Positions 8,688-20,380 of a stretch of 64,000 nucleotides of DNA are shown in pieces. The translations under genes and the position numbers were made by a program. How positions within the stretch are numbered: position 1 is the first letter of the stretch; the number at the start of each line of letters is the position of its first letter. The notes under the pieces are model-generated. The model ran no database searches. It was given only the letters and a program-made list of their open reading frames with translations, and was not told the origin of the DNA. The DNA is from Bubalus kerabau (Eukaryota > Chordata > Mammalia > Artiodactyla > Bovidae), in contig NC_073630.1 of assembly GCF_029407905.1 (NCBI RefSeq), positions 40,821,001-40,885,000 of the forward strand, read 5' to 3'.

Positions 8688-10806
8688 CAGACCATGAACT
8701 CCTTATTGCCAAATTCAGACTGAAATTGAAGAAAGTACGGGAAACCACTAGACCATTCAGGTATGACCTAAATCAGATCCCTTATGATTATACAATGGAA
8801 GTGAGAAATAGATTTAAGGGTCTAGATCTGATAGATTGAGTGCCTGATGAACTATGGAATGAGGTTCATGACATTGTACAGGAGACAGGGATCAAGACCA
8901 TCCCCATGGAAAAGAAATGCAAAAAAGCAAAATGGTTGTCTGGGGAGGCCTTACAAATAGCTGTGAAAAGAAGAGAAGCAAAAAGCAAAGGAGAAAAGGA
9001 AAGATATAAACATCTGAATGCAGAGTTCCAAAGAATAGCAAGAAGAGATAAGAAGCCTTCTTCAGCGATCAATGCAAAAAAATAGAGGAAAACAACAGAA
9101 TGGGAAAGACTAGAGATCTCTTCAAGAAAATCAGAGATACCAAAGGAACATTTTATGCAAAGATGGGCTCGATAAAGGACAGAAATGGTATGGACCTAAC
9201 AGAAGCAGAAAATATTAAGAAGAGATGGCAAGAATACACAGAAGAATTGTACAAAAAAGATCTTCACGACCCAGATAATCACGATGGTGTGATCACTGAC
9301 CTAGAGCCAGACATCCTGGAATGTGAAGTCAAGTGGGCCTTAGAAAGCATCACTACGAACAAAGCTGTGGAGGTGATAGAATTCCAGTTGAGCTCTTTCA
9401 AATCCTGAAAGATGATGCTGTGAAAGTGCTGCACTCAATATGCCAGCAAATTTGGAAAACTTAGCAGTGGCCACAGGACTGGAAAAGCTCAGTTTTCATT
9501 GCAATCCCAAAGAAAGGCAATGCCAAAGAATGCTCAAACTACCACACAATTGCACTCATCTCACACGCTAGTAAAGTAACGCTCAAAATTCTCCAAGCCA
9601 GGCTTCAGCAATATGTGAACCGTGAACTTCCTGATGTTCAAGCTGGTTTTAGAAAGGGCAGAGGAACCAGAGATCAAATTGCCAACATCTGCTGGATCAT
9701 GGAAAAAGCAAGAGAGTTCCAGAAAAACATCTATTTCTGCTTTATTGACTATGCCAAAGCCTTTGAGTGTGTGGATCACAATAAACTGTGGAAAATTCTG
9801 AAAGAGATGGGAATACCAGACCACTTGATCTGCCTCTTGAGAAATTTGTATGCAGGTCAGGAAGCAACAGTTAGAACTGGACATGGAACGACAGACTGGT
9901 TCCAAATAGGAAAAGGAGTACGTCAAGGCTGTATATTGTCACCTTGCTTATTTAACTTATATGCAGAGAACATCATGAGAAACGCTGGACTGGAAGAAAC
10001 ACAAGCTGGAATCAAGATTGCTGGGAGAAATCTCAATAACCTCAGATATGCAGATGACAGCACCCTTATGGCAGAAAGTGAAGAGGAACTCAAAAGCCTC
10101 TTGATGAAAGTGAAAGCGAAGAGTGAAAAAGTTGGCTTAAAGCTCAACATTCAGAAAACGAAGATCATGGCATCCGGTCCTGTCACTTCATGGGAAATAG
10201 ATGGGGAAACAGTGTCAGACTTTATTTTTCTGGGCTCCAAAATCACTGTAGATGGTGAGTGCAGCCATAAAATTAAAAGACGCTTACTCCTTGGAAGGAA
10301 AGTTATGACCAACCTAGATGGCATATTCAAAAGCAGAGACATTACTTTGCCAACAAAGGTTCGTCTAGTCAAGGCTATGGTTTTTCCTGTGGTCATGTAT
10401 GGATGTGAGAGTTGGACTGTGAAGAAGGCTGAGCGCCGAAGAATTGATGCTTTTGAACTGTGGTGTTGGAGAAGACTCGAGAGTCCCTTGGACTGCAAGG
10501 AGATCCAACCAGTCCATTCTGAAGGAGATCAGCCCTGGGATTTCTTTGGAAGGAATGATGCTCAAGCTGAAACTCCAGTACTTTGGCCACCTCATGCGAA
10601 GAGTTGACTCATTGGAAAAGATTCTGATGCTGGGAGGGATTGGGGGCAAGAGGAGAAGGGGACGACAGAGGATGAGATGGCTGGATGGCATCACGGACTC
10701 AATGGACATGAGTCTGAGTGAACTCCGGGAGTTGGTGATGGGCAGGGAGGCCTGGCGTGCTGCGATTCATGGGGTCGCAAAGAGTCGGACACGACTGAGC
10801 GACTGA
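8688..10806 (+). mobile_element. BovB LINE, 5' truncated
   Basis: The copy starts in the C-terminal part of the endonuclease domain (SDHELLIAKFRLKLKK) and runs through the linker and reverse transcriptase to the family 3' end (GCAAAGAGTCGGACACGACT, then GAGCGACTGA). Stop codons around 8838, 9084 and 9406 and a frameshift near 10475 show it is dead. Because it lacks most of the endonuclease it could not act on its own. Confidence 0.95.
9615..10607 (+). pseudogene. BovB reverse transcriptase, open 330-codon remnant
   Basis: This is the reverse transcriptase part of the BovB polyprotein, which copies element RNA at a nicked target in the nucleus. In order: GFRKGRGTRDQIANICW, FIDYAKAFECVDH with the first catalytic Asp, GVRQGCILSPCLFNLYAE, and LRYADDS with the catalytic Asp pair. 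All three catalytic Asp residues remain. The frame is thrown off near 10475, where GACTC is followed directly by GAGAG; related copies have two more bases (TT) there. The rest of the C-terminal domain continues in another frame to about 10806. The leftmost Met is only the first ATG of the remnant, since upstream BovB sequence is broken by stops. Confidence 0.9.
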
Positions 10807-11234
10807 TCTGAAGTCACTCAGTACTCAGTAAATGGGCAATGAATGAAGGAACACTACTTTAATAGTGCTTACACCTATGGGGGCTGCAACTAACACTTAA
10901 TTTTACTATCGGCTCCAGAGAGCTGCACAACTGCTGGGTCCTCAGAACAACTTATATACACATTTAAAAATGCTATTGCAGACTTTGAAGAGCCAGCCCC
11001 CTCTTTCATTCTCTAAGTGGTTCTGGCCAAGCTCTTTAACTTGTGTGGGTCTCAGATTTCTTGATAAAGTTAATTGAGATGATTTTTAAAAGCTCTAATA
11101 GTTTGCAATTTTGTTTTTTTATAGGCCCATGAGTAATAAAATATTGCCAAAACAATAGAAAAAACAAACAGGTTTTAAAAACAGAGATGATGTCAAGCTT
11201 GTAAGAGAAGTTCAGGTTAAAAACCAGAAAAAGA
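10807..11234. other. Unique DNA
   Basis: No recognised feature between the BovB and the next L1. Confidence 0.5.
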
Positions 11235-11588
11235 AGATTTTTTAAAAATTTATTTTTAGTTGGAGTATAATTGCTTTACAGTGCTGTGTTGGTTTCTGCC
11301 ATATAAAAGTGTGAATCAGCCATAAGTATACATATATTGCCTCCCTCTTGAGCCTTGCTCCTACCCTGCCCCTCATCCCACCCCTCTCGGTCGTCACAGA
11401 GCACTGGGCTGAGCTCCCTGTGTTACACAGCAAACCTCTCACTAGCTATTTGTTTTACCCACTGTAGGGTGTATATATCGACACGACTCTCTCTATTCAT
11501 CCCACTCTGTCCTTCCTCTGCTGTGTCCACAAGCGTGTTCTCTATGTCTGCATCTCTATTCCTGCCCTGCAAATAGGTCCATCAGTAA
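11235..11588 (-). mobile_element. Bovine L1 3' UTR, 5' truncated
   Basis: Antisense copy: an AT-rich tail, then GGAGTATAATTGCTTTACAG and CTCACTAGCTATTTGTTTTA-like text, ending within GCAAATAGGTCCATCAGTA. It parallels the 7437-7750 copy, so it is the same L1 3' UTR. Confidence 0.88.
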
Positions 11589-12642
11589 AAGGGGAAGATT
11601 TAAACACAAAGAATCCCTAATGTGAAAAGTTGAAGAGTCTTAAGGGTATTTTTTAGTAAACTATCATGTGTTTTTCATATCTTTTAAATCATGGATAAAA
11701 ATTTATATATAATTTTATAATAATATTAATACAAGTAAAACCTTTCTTTTTTTTAAAGAGTAGAGAAATACCTCCTAACATATGACTCTAATAAGTCAAT
11801 CTTTGATGGTCTGAGAATTTTATATTCTTACCTCCCCCCAAATGAGTTTTCTAGAGACATTTTTCTCAATATGGGTTATGTGAATTTCTTTCAGATTCTT
11901 TTACACCAAGAATAGGAGATCAAGGACAAAGTAACTGAAAAGGTTGTCTTGTTTCTTTCCTGGAAGATGCCCTCTGTGGTTTTAGGAGGCAATTTCATTG
12001 CCAAACAGATCAGGAACATCAGGCTTCTGCATAATCTAGTGTTGTTTTTAGATTTTCCTTTCCCACACTCGTATCCTCTTAATTTTAAAGCATCTGTGGA
12101 TAAGAATGGTTTAGAAACCTACTAATTTCACTTTATACATGATGAAATTATTCGAGAATCAAAGTTTGTGACCTATTCCTCTCCTCTTTTCACCCATTTC
12201 ATGCTTAGCAAATTTCTGCTTGTTTTTTCTGTGAGAAATACTTCCCTGTAATTTATCTTCTCTATAGTAACAAAGAGTAATTCCAGAGTTTCTGCCTTTG
12301 TTCATTAAAAGGAGACCTATTCAAAATAATAAGAATTGGAATTATATAGGTTTTCATGGAACACCTATAATGTACTAGATTTGAAAGTATATATTATGTT
12401 TAATATGCTTAACAATCTATGGATTCAGTATTATGACCTTAATTTTTCAGTTAATTATAATAGAAGACATCTGCTGTGCAGTCACTTCTATATACATGAT
12501 TATATTCACTCTTTACAAAAACTTTGAATGTAATATGTTTAGGGTAAGTAAAGGCCCAGAGGAGGGAGCGGTTAGTTCTACCATTCTGGGCAAGAAGGCT
12601 TCCTAGGGGACTCTGGAATATAATAGGGAGGAGGAATTGACG
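11589..12642. other. Unique AT-rich DNA
   Basis: No exon or repeat family recognised. Confidence 0.5.
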
Positions 12643-14632
12643 TTTCAGTTCAGTCAGTTCAGTCACTCAGTCATGTCCGACTTTGCGACCTCATGAATCG
12701 CAGCATGCCAGGCCTCCCTGTCCATAACCAACTCTCAGAGTCTGCCTAAATTCATGTCCATCAAGTCAGTGATGGCATCCAGCCATCTCATCCTCTGTCA
12801 TCCCCTTCTCCTCTTGCCCCCAATCCTTCCCAGCATCAGGGTCTTTTCCAATGAGTCAACTCTTTGCATGAGGTGGCCAAAGTATTGGAGTTTCAGCTTC
12901 AGCATCAGTCCTTCCAATGAACACCCAGGACTGATCTCCTTTAGGATGGACTGGTTGGATTTCCTTGTAGTCCAAGGGACTCTCAAGAGTTTTCTCCAAC
13001 GCCACAGTTCAAAATCATCAATTCTTTGGCGCTCAGCTTTCTTCGCAGCCCAACTCTCACATCCATACATGACCACTGGAAAAACCATAGCCTTGACTAG
13101 ATGGACCTTTGTTGGCAAAGTAATGTCTCTGCTTTTGAATATGCTATCTAGGTTGGTCATAACTTTCCTTCCAAGGAGTAAGCGTCTTTTAATTTCATGG
13201 CTGCACTCACCATCTGCAGTGATTTTGGAGCCCCCCAAAATAAAGTCTGACACTATTTCCACTGTTTCCCCATCTATTTCCCATGAAGTGATGGGACCAG
13301 ATGCCATGATTTTCGTTTTCTGAACATTGAGCTTTAAGCCAACATTTTCACTCTCCTCTTTCACTTTCATCAAGAGGCTTTTTAGTTCCTCTTCACTTTC
13401 TTCCATAACGGTGGTGTCATCTGCATATCTGAGGTTATTGATATTTCTCCCAGCAATCTTGATTCCAGCTTGTGCTTCATCCAGCCCAGCGTTTCTCATG
13501 ATGTACTCTGCATATAAGTTAAATAAGCAGGGTGACAATATACAGCCTTGATGTACTCCTTTTCCTGTTTCGAACCAGTCTGTTGTTCCATGTCCAGTTC
13601 TAACTGTTGCTTCTTGACCTGCATATAGGTTTCTCAAGAGGCAGGTCAGGTGGTCTGGTATTCCCATCTCTTGAAGAATTTTCCACAGTTTATTGTGATC
13701 CACACAGTCAAAGGCCTTGGCATAGTCATTAAAGCAGAAATAGATGTTTTTCTGGAACTCTCTTGCTTTTTCCATGATCCAGCAGATGTTGGCAATTTGA
13801 TCTCTGGTTCCTCTGCCTTTTCTAAAACCAGCTTGAACATCTGGAAATTCATGGTTTAAGTATTGCTGAAGCCTGGCTTGGAGAATTTTAAGCATTACTT
13901 TACTAGCGTGTGAGATGAGTGCAATTGTGCGGTAGTTTGAGCACTCTTTGGCATTGCCTTTCTTTGGGATTGGAATGAAAACTGACCTTTTCCAGTCCTG
14001 TGGCCACTGCTGAGTTTTCCAAATTTGCTGGCATATTGAGTGCAGTACTTTTACAGCATTATCTTTCAGGATTTGAAAGAGCTCCACTGGAATTCCATCA
14101 CCTCCACTAGCTTTGTTCGTAGTGATGCTTTCTAAGGCCCACTTGACTTCACATTCCAGGATGTCTGGCTCTAGGTGAGTGATTACACCATCATGATTAT
14201 CTGGGTCATGAGGATCTTTTTTGTACAGTTCTTCTGTGTATTCTTGCCACCTCTTAATATCTTCTGCTTTTGTTGGTCATACTATTTCTGTCCTTTATCA
14301 AGCCCATCTTTGCATAAAATGTTCCCTTGGTATCTCTTAATTTTCTTGAAGAGATCTCTAGTCTTTCCCATTCTATTGATTGACTCTGTTTCTTTGCATT
14401 GATCGCTGAGGAAGGCTTTGTTATCTCTCCTTGCTATTCTTTGGAACTCTGAATTCAGATGCTTACATCTTTCCTTTTCTCCTTTGCTTTTTGCTTCTCT
14501 TCTTTTCACAGCTATTTGTAAGGCCTCCCCAGACAACCATTTTGCTTTTTTGCATTTCTTTCCATGGGGATGGTCTTGATCCTTGTGTCCTGTACAATAT
14601 CACGAACCTCTGTCCATAGTTCATCAGGAATC
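12643..14632 (-). mobile_element. BovB LINE, 5' truncated, about 2 kb
   Basis: Antisense copy. The 3' terminal CAGTTCAGTCAGTTCAGTCA is at the left, and the truncated 5' end (CCTGATGAACTATGG in sense) is near 14630. It matches the same element segment as 8841-10806. It abuts an L1 3' end directly at the right. Confidence 0.95.
12798..14087 (-). pseudogene. BovB reverse transcriptase, open 429-codon remnant
   Basis: This is the second-longest BovB frame of the window, covering the reverse transcriptase and most of the C-terminal domain without a stop. Motifs in order: FIPIPKKGNAKECSNYRTI, GFRKGRGTRDQIANICW, FNDYAKAFDCVDH, GVHQGCILSPCLFNLYAE, LRYADDTTVM, and VVMYGCESWAAKKAERQR. The residue before the first catalytic Asp is Asn, where the other copies have Ile. 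The YADD Asp pair is intact. The frame is lost just after GGKRRRG, close to the natural C-terminus. Upstream codons continue as a separate fragment at 14536-14282. It is an inactive relic, unusually well preserved. Confidence 0.9.
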
Positions 14633-15215
14633 TTTTTATTTAAAAAAAACCATGGTTGATTTACAATGTTGTATTAATTTCTGTTGTACCACAAAGGGAT
14701 TCAGTTATACATATATTTATGCATTCTTTTTTAAAAATTCTTTTTCATTGTGGCCTAATACAGGATATTGAATATTATTCCCTGTGCTGTACAGTATGAC
14801 CTTGTTTATCCATTCTCTATATAATGGTTTTTATCTGCTAACTCCAAACTCCCAATCGCCCCTTCCTCCCTCCCCCTTGGCAACAACAAGCCTGTTCTCT
14901 GTGAGTCTGTTTCTGTTTCATAGGTAGGTTCATTTGTGTCATATTTTATATGCTACATATAAGTGATATGATATGGTATTCGTCTTTCTCTTTCTAATTT
15001 ACTTAGTGTGATAATCTCTAAGTCCATTCATGTTGCTTCAAATGGCATTATTCATTTTTTAAGGCTGGGTAGTATTCCATTGTATATATGTACTACATCT
15101 TTATCCACTCATCTACAGATGGACATTTAGGCTGTTTCCATGTTTTGGCTATTGTGAATAGTGTTGCTGTGAACATAGGCATATATGTATCTTTTTGAAT
15201 TGTAGTTTTGAGAGA
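14633..15215 (-). mobile_element. L1 3' end, older subfamily
   Basis: Antisense L1 covering the 3' UTR (ATGGTTGATTTACAATGTTG) and the end of ORF2 (GGGTAGTATTCCATTGTATA, then GTTTTGGCTATTGTGAATAG). It is more diverged than the bovine L1 copies nearby. Confidence 0.88.
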
Positions 15216-15547
15216 CTAACTTCTAAGATGTGAATCAAAATTAGAAGCGTTCAACTTTGACCAGTCTTTCTTGAAAAAAAAAACAAAAAACAAGCATACA
15301 GCAAAAGCTGTAAGTTACAATGATATTGATGAGAAATCCTTTAGAGGGTGAATAACATTTTCATTAATAGGTTCAAATCTAATAAAAATGTAAAGCTTTA
15401 TTTTTCCACATATGCTATGCAGCTAACGTCATGGTATAGTCATGAGCCACACAGTGTGATAGAAGGTTAGTACGTCTCTGCTAATCACACTGTTGTGAAT
15501 CAGCAGTTCAATGATTACTGATTGTGGGTTAATATCATTGCATGTGT
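15216..15547. other. Unique AT-rich DNA
   Basis: No recognised feature apart from an A-rich run near 15276-15291. Confidence 0.5.
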
Positions 15548-15758
15548 GTGTGCTAAGTTGCTTCAGTTGTGTCTGACTCTTTTGACCCTATGGACTGAAC
15601 TCCTCTGTCCATGGGATTCTCCAGGCAAGAATAATGGAGTGGGTTGCCATGCAACCCACTTCTCCAGGGGATCTTTCTGACCCAGGGATTAAACCCACGT
15701 CTCTTACGTCTCCTGTGTTGACAGGCGGGTTCTTTACCACCAGTGCCACCTGGGAATC
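15548..15758 (-). mobile_element. Bov-tA SINE, near full length
   Basis: Antisense copy from GTGTGCTAAGTTGCTTCAGT to the tRNA-like head (GGGATTCCCAGGTGGCACTG in sense). An internal GTTGCCATGCAACCCACT makes a small palindrome not usual for the family. Confidence 0.88.
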
Positions 15759-15913
15759 CCATACTTAATACATATGATGACCTTAAATATTAGTTGTTTT
15801 GATTAGCTAAATTTTGAGTGAATCACTCATCATATTTTGACAGGGACCAAAAATCTAGACAAAGGCATATTTCATAGTTAGCCTTATGTCTTACTACATT
15901 TAGTACTTTTATA

Positions 15914-16596
15914 CTCAACATTCAAAAAACTAAGATCATGGCATCCAGTCCCATCACTTCATGGCGAACAGATGGGGAAACATTGGAAACAGTGAGAGAC
16001 TTTACTTTCTTGGGTTCCAAAATCTGCAGATGGTGACTGCAGCCATGAAATTAAAAGACGCTTGCTCCTCGGAAGAAAGGCTATGACAAATTTAGACAGC
16101 ATATTAAAAAGCAGAGACATTACTTTACTGACAAAGTCCATATTGTCAAAGTGATGGTTTTTCTAATGGTTATGTATAGATGTGAGAGTTGGACCATAGA
16201 GAAAGCTGAGTGCTGAGGAATTGATGCTCTAGAACTGTGGTGTTGGAGAAGACTCTTGAGAGTCCCCTGGACAGCAAGGAAATCAAACCAGTCAATCCTA
16301 AAGGAAATCAGTCCTGAATATTCATTGGAAGGACTGATGCTGCAGCTGGAACTGCAATAAATTGGCCACCTGATGCAAAGAACTGACTAATTCTAAAAGA
16401 CCCTAATGCTGGGAAAGATTGAAGGCAGGAGGAGAAAAGGGATGACAGAGAATGAGATGGTTGGACGGCATCACTGACTGAATGGACATAAGTTTGAGCA
16501 AGCTCTGGGAGTTGGTGATGGACAGGGAAGCCTGGTGTGCTGTGGTCCATGGGGTGTCAAAGAGCCAGATACAACTGAGTGACCGAATTGAACTGA
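15914..16596 (+). mobile_element. BovB LINE 3' fragment
   Basis: It starts at CTCAACATTCAAAAAACTAA and ends in the usual AAGAGCCAGATACAACTGAG tail. Several indels break the frame. It is more diverged than the 8.7 and 12.6 kb copies. Confidence 0.92.
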
Positions 16597-16599
16597 TAC

Positions 16600-16715
16600 C
16601 TGAGGAGAGCATGACAACCCACTCCACTATTCTTGCCTGGAAAATCCTCATGGACAGAGGAACCTGAAAGGCTATACTGTTGCAGAATCCAACATGACTG
16701 AATGACTAAGCACTT
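16600..16715 (+). mobile_element. Bov-A type SINE fragment
   Basis: CAACCCACTCCACTATTCTT, GGACAGAGGAACCTG and AACATGACTGAATGACTAAG match a diverged Bov-A unit directly after the BovB tail. Confidence 0.65.
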
Positions 16716-16789
16716 ATATACCTACCATAATAGTTGTGGTAAGTAACTGCTGGCTGTACACTGAAGATTCATAATTTTCAAGTAGTTGC

Positions 16790-17135
16790 TGGGAAGCAGC
16801 TGCCCAGCTGATACTATACTTCCCAGCCTTCCTTGCAGCTGAGTGTGGCTGAGTGACTAGCTGTTGCCAGTGAAATGTGAAACAAAGTTGTATGTTTCAC
16901 ATTTAAGCTGAAGTGCCTCAAAACTAAGTATGTCTCCTTCATAGTCTTCTTCACCATTTGGCTGAATGGAAAGAACTCTGAAGCATTTTTGGAGGGCAGA
17001 AATCCAAGGAGGAGATAGCTTGAACTGTCTGTTGACTAGAGACCCTGGTATTGGATACTCTATGAAGGAAAAACATGTTTCTGTTACCATATATCCCTGT
17101 TACCTGTTACAATAATAGGTGTAACAGATTAATAC
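16790..17135. repeat. Possible ancient LTR-like repeat
   Basis: CTTCCCAGCCTTCCTTGCAG, GTGGCTGAGTGACTAG and an end near GGTGTAACAGATTAATACAA resemble a mammalian LTR-type repeat I cannot name. Strongly diverged. Confidence 0.35.
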
Positions 17136-19382
17136 AACCCTGTACACATTAAATTCTCAGTCCATAGTTTTTGAATGTTAGCATCTGTGTGGCAGATCAT
17201 TAAACACACAAGTTTGGATTTAAATTGTGGTATCATGACGCATATGTATATATTATACATATATATATATATGATTTCTATTTTATAATTTCTATTTACT
17301 TAAATTTCTATTCATTTTTGATTCCCCATTTCTAAAACACTGAATTAGTCCTTGTGAAATTCTCATCTATTAAAATTGGAGTTAATTACTTTATACATTA
17401 AGTACATCAATTCTAAAAGGAGATGATGTGTAGTATCAGTAGATATTTTAAGTGATTAGGTTAACAGGTTTCTCTTGATTGTCTATTTTTGTTTTTCCCA
17501 CTTTTAACAGAAGAGGATTAGCCTTGGTACAGGTTTTAGTGAATAAAGTCCGATGTTGGAAACCAGGGAACCTGAGGTCTTTGTTGACTATACCGCAAGC
17601 TCTATTAAATATTCAGTTAGTTTGCCTGTGAAAAGAGAGAGGCTACAGTTATCTCCCAATAAATAATAAATTGATATTGGAACTTCTGACTATTTGCACA
17701 GTATCATTTGCTCTTACTTCTTAATTAGATGACTAATTAGTGTTGTTTGGGTACCTTTTGCTTTTGGGCCTTGTGTTCATCAAGGGGTGGGTGGGCAAGT
17801 AGGGATGAAAGTAAAATCAATTTACCTAGTTATATTTGAGGACTTGAAGTCATATCCTCTGAAGGTTTTGGATGACTTCTTTTCCCTGCTAGGAATGTAT
17901 TTATAGATTAATTTTAGTTTCAGTTGCCTTTTACCAGATTAAATATTGTGTAAGTGGTAAATTCAAGGAAACTTGAAGAGTTTTAAAACATTTTACCATG
18001 GTTCCCACTATAGAGATGACCATAATTAGAGGAAACGGTAGATTAAGTTAGAAACCGTCTATGGTTGGGAGCTGGAGTTTTGACACTTTCCTGTATATTT
18101 CACTGATATTCCCCAAACCTTAGTGGTCTTTTGGTCTGTGGATCATAGCTTAGCCAGGAGGTGAGCCAGAGTTCTTAGTGAGGCAGTGAAAGCGGTGGCC
18201 TATGGCATCTCAGCAGAGCTGGTACACCCACTCGTCTAGTTTGGGAGGAAGTGGAGGCTGGGGTCAGGAGAGCAGCCCTTTCCCGCTTTTAGACAGTACC
18301 AGAATGTCTCAGGCTGGGGTTTCACTTTATTTTTGTTTATGTGGAGTTGGTTCAGACACAAGTAAAATTGTGGTGTCTTAACCTCTAGTAAGATTTTAGA
18401 CTTATATCTTGCTTCATCAAGCTTGGTCACTTAAGGATCTAGTTTGTGTTTTAGAGGTGATAGTATTCTGAATTTAGAAAGATGAAAGAGACACACTTTC
18501 ATTTAAACCTCATAATCTTTGAATGCTTGGGGATGTAAATTAATGAAAGCATTTAATTTCTTTTTAAAGAAAAAGATAAGAATCGTACACACAGGAAGTC
18601 TATTTTCCTAAAATATATTTTACTTTCATAGTATTTTCATTAAATTGGGCAACTGTGATATATCTGGTGGTCCTATCTTCTCTCCTGAGTGTTAACCACA
18701 TGAACAAGAGAACTAGGATTGGGAAATAAATTCAGTTAAATTTTATTCCACTGTACCAGGTATGTGTGAACATAAAGCTGTCTGTGTGTGGCTCTTTCAT
18801 AGGAAGGGTTGGAGTCTTTTTCCTTTTTTAAACAAAAATCCATGAAACATAAAAATGTATAATAAATATTTGAGAAATCTGGGGAAAATGCTATGAAATT
18901 AATAAAACTTACAGATGTTGGAGTAAATTTAGCAGAAAAATAGAAAATGAGAAAATGTCATTATATATGTGGGCTTATAAATATTAATTTTAGTTGCCTT
19001 GAAGCAACATAATTTAGTACTAAATGCTTAGAAACACTAATTTAGTCAACAGAATTTTAAAATGTGGATTGTGTATACTGTTCAGCTAATAAAAAATTTT
19101 ATTTGAAAAAAAAAATAGGTAGTAGGAATCCCAAAAGATAAAGAGGAGCCCTCTATTAAAGATAGCATTTCCCGATCTAACACTATTGTTATAGTCCTAG
19201 AATCTCCCAAGTACCTGGAAGAGGAATGGTAACAGGGCAGGGCATTGAGAAAAGGAGGGGTAGTTCTTAACTTGTGGCTCTCTTCTAGTTCTAAGACTGC
19301 TTGGATTCTAGATGAGCAGAAAATCACTAAAAATGGAGATCAGAGCACCAGTCTCAGTTCAAATAAAAAGGTATCTCCTGTG

Positions 19383-19384
<2 letters not shown>
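17136..19384. other. Mostly unique DNA with an AT microsatellite
   Basis: An alternating TA run is at 17237-17273. Elsewhere no exon, structured RNA or repeat family was recognised. Confidence 0.5.

Positions 19385-19427
<43 letters not shown>
19385..19427. repeat. (AC)21 microsatellite
   Basis: About 21 uninterrupted AC units. They lie at the edge of an L1 where intact copies read TACATATATACAATGG, so the repeat probably grew from that segment. Likely polymorphic. Confidence 0.97.
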
Positions 19428-19428
<1 letters not shown>

Positions 19429-19877
19429 GAATACTACTCAGCCATGAAGAAGAGTGGAAGAATGCCATTTACAGCAATAAGGATGGACCTAGAGATTATC
19501 ATAGACTAAGTGAAGTAAATCAAAGACAAATATCATTTAGTATCACTTATATGTAGAATCTAAAAAAATGATACAAATGAACTTATTTACAAAACAGAAA
19601 CAGACTCACAGAAAAAAATTTATGGTTACCAAAGGGAAAAGGGAGGGGGATAAATTAGGAATTTGGGATTAACAGATACACACTACCATATACAAAATAG
19701 GTAAACAACAAGGACCTACTGAGCAGCACAGGGAACTATATTCAATATCTTATAATAATCTATAAAGGAAAAATATGAAAAGGAATATATACACATAACT
19801 GAAACACTTTGCTGTGAACCAGAAACTAACACAACATTGTAAATCAACTATACTTTAATAAAAAATAAAACAAAGAA
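19428..19877 (+). mobile_element. L1 3' end, sense
   Basis: End of ORF2 (GAATACTACTCAGCCATGAA) and 3' UTR ending AACACAACATTGTAAATCAA, then an A-rich tail. 5' truncated. Confidence 0.88.
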
Positions 19878-20079
19878 AGGTATCTTCAAATATAGTCAAA
19901 TCAGTGTATTCAGAAAGCGTCTGTATTCAGAAAGCATCATGGGAATTGGCATGAGCTGGGGGACTTTTTGGTATCTGATTTTAACCAGGTGCCAAACTGA
20001 AAGACTTCAACTGTATTTACCTTTTGTTATACCTTTCCAGATATCTCTCAGCAAGCTCTTGGGCCAAATCCACTACTTA

Positions 20080-20380
20080 TTTTTGTAAATAAAGTCTTAT
20101 TGGAACATGGCCATGCCCATTTATTTATGTAGTGTCTATGGCTGCTTTTGGAGAAGGAAATGGCAACCCATTCCAGTGTTCTTGCCTAGAGAATTCCATG
20201 GACAGAGGAGCCTGGCAGGCTACAGTCCATGGGGTCGCAAGGAGTCAGACACGACTGAGAGACTTCACTTTCACTTTTCATGGCTGCTTTAGAGCTACGA
20301 AGGTAGTGTTGAGTAGTTAGAATAGAGACCATCTGGCCTGCAAAGCTTAAAATATTTAATACCATCTGTCCCTTTAAGGG
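20080..20380 (-). repeat. hAT-type MER element split by a Bov-A SINE
   Basis: TTTTTGTAAATAAAGTCTTA and GGAACATGGCCATGCCCATT on the left, and GTTGAGTAGTTAGAATAGAG and CAAAGCTTAAAATATTTAAT on the right, are parts of one common mammalian hAT-type repeat. The SINE at 20149-20279 separates them. Confidence 0.6.
20149..20279 (+). mobile_element. Bov-A monomer SINE with target-site duplication
   Basis: Sense Bov-A unit from GGAGAAGGAAATGGCAACCC to GACTTCACTTTCACTTTTC. The 11-base duplication ATGGCTGCTTT flanks it at 20138-20148 and 20280-20290. Confidence 0.92.

Noticed and set aside
12754..13323. 189-codon frame beginning MSIKSVMASSHLI (similar at 41327-41896, 38102-38455, 49970-50320)
   Set aside because: It is the reverse strand of BovB coding sequence. 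The frame recurs because the same BovB segment recurs.
15548..15758. tRNA gene in the tRNA-like heads of the Bov-tA SINEs
   Set aside because: These are SINE heads derived from tRNA-Glu with diverged arms, part of retroposons and not functional tRNA genes. The same applies to 190-351, 31703-31921 and 61532-61750.
19385..19427. CRISPR-like or other spaced-repeat array among the tandem repeats
   Set aside because: The tandem repeats in the window are microsatellites or short tandem copies without unique spacers, in a mammalian genome.
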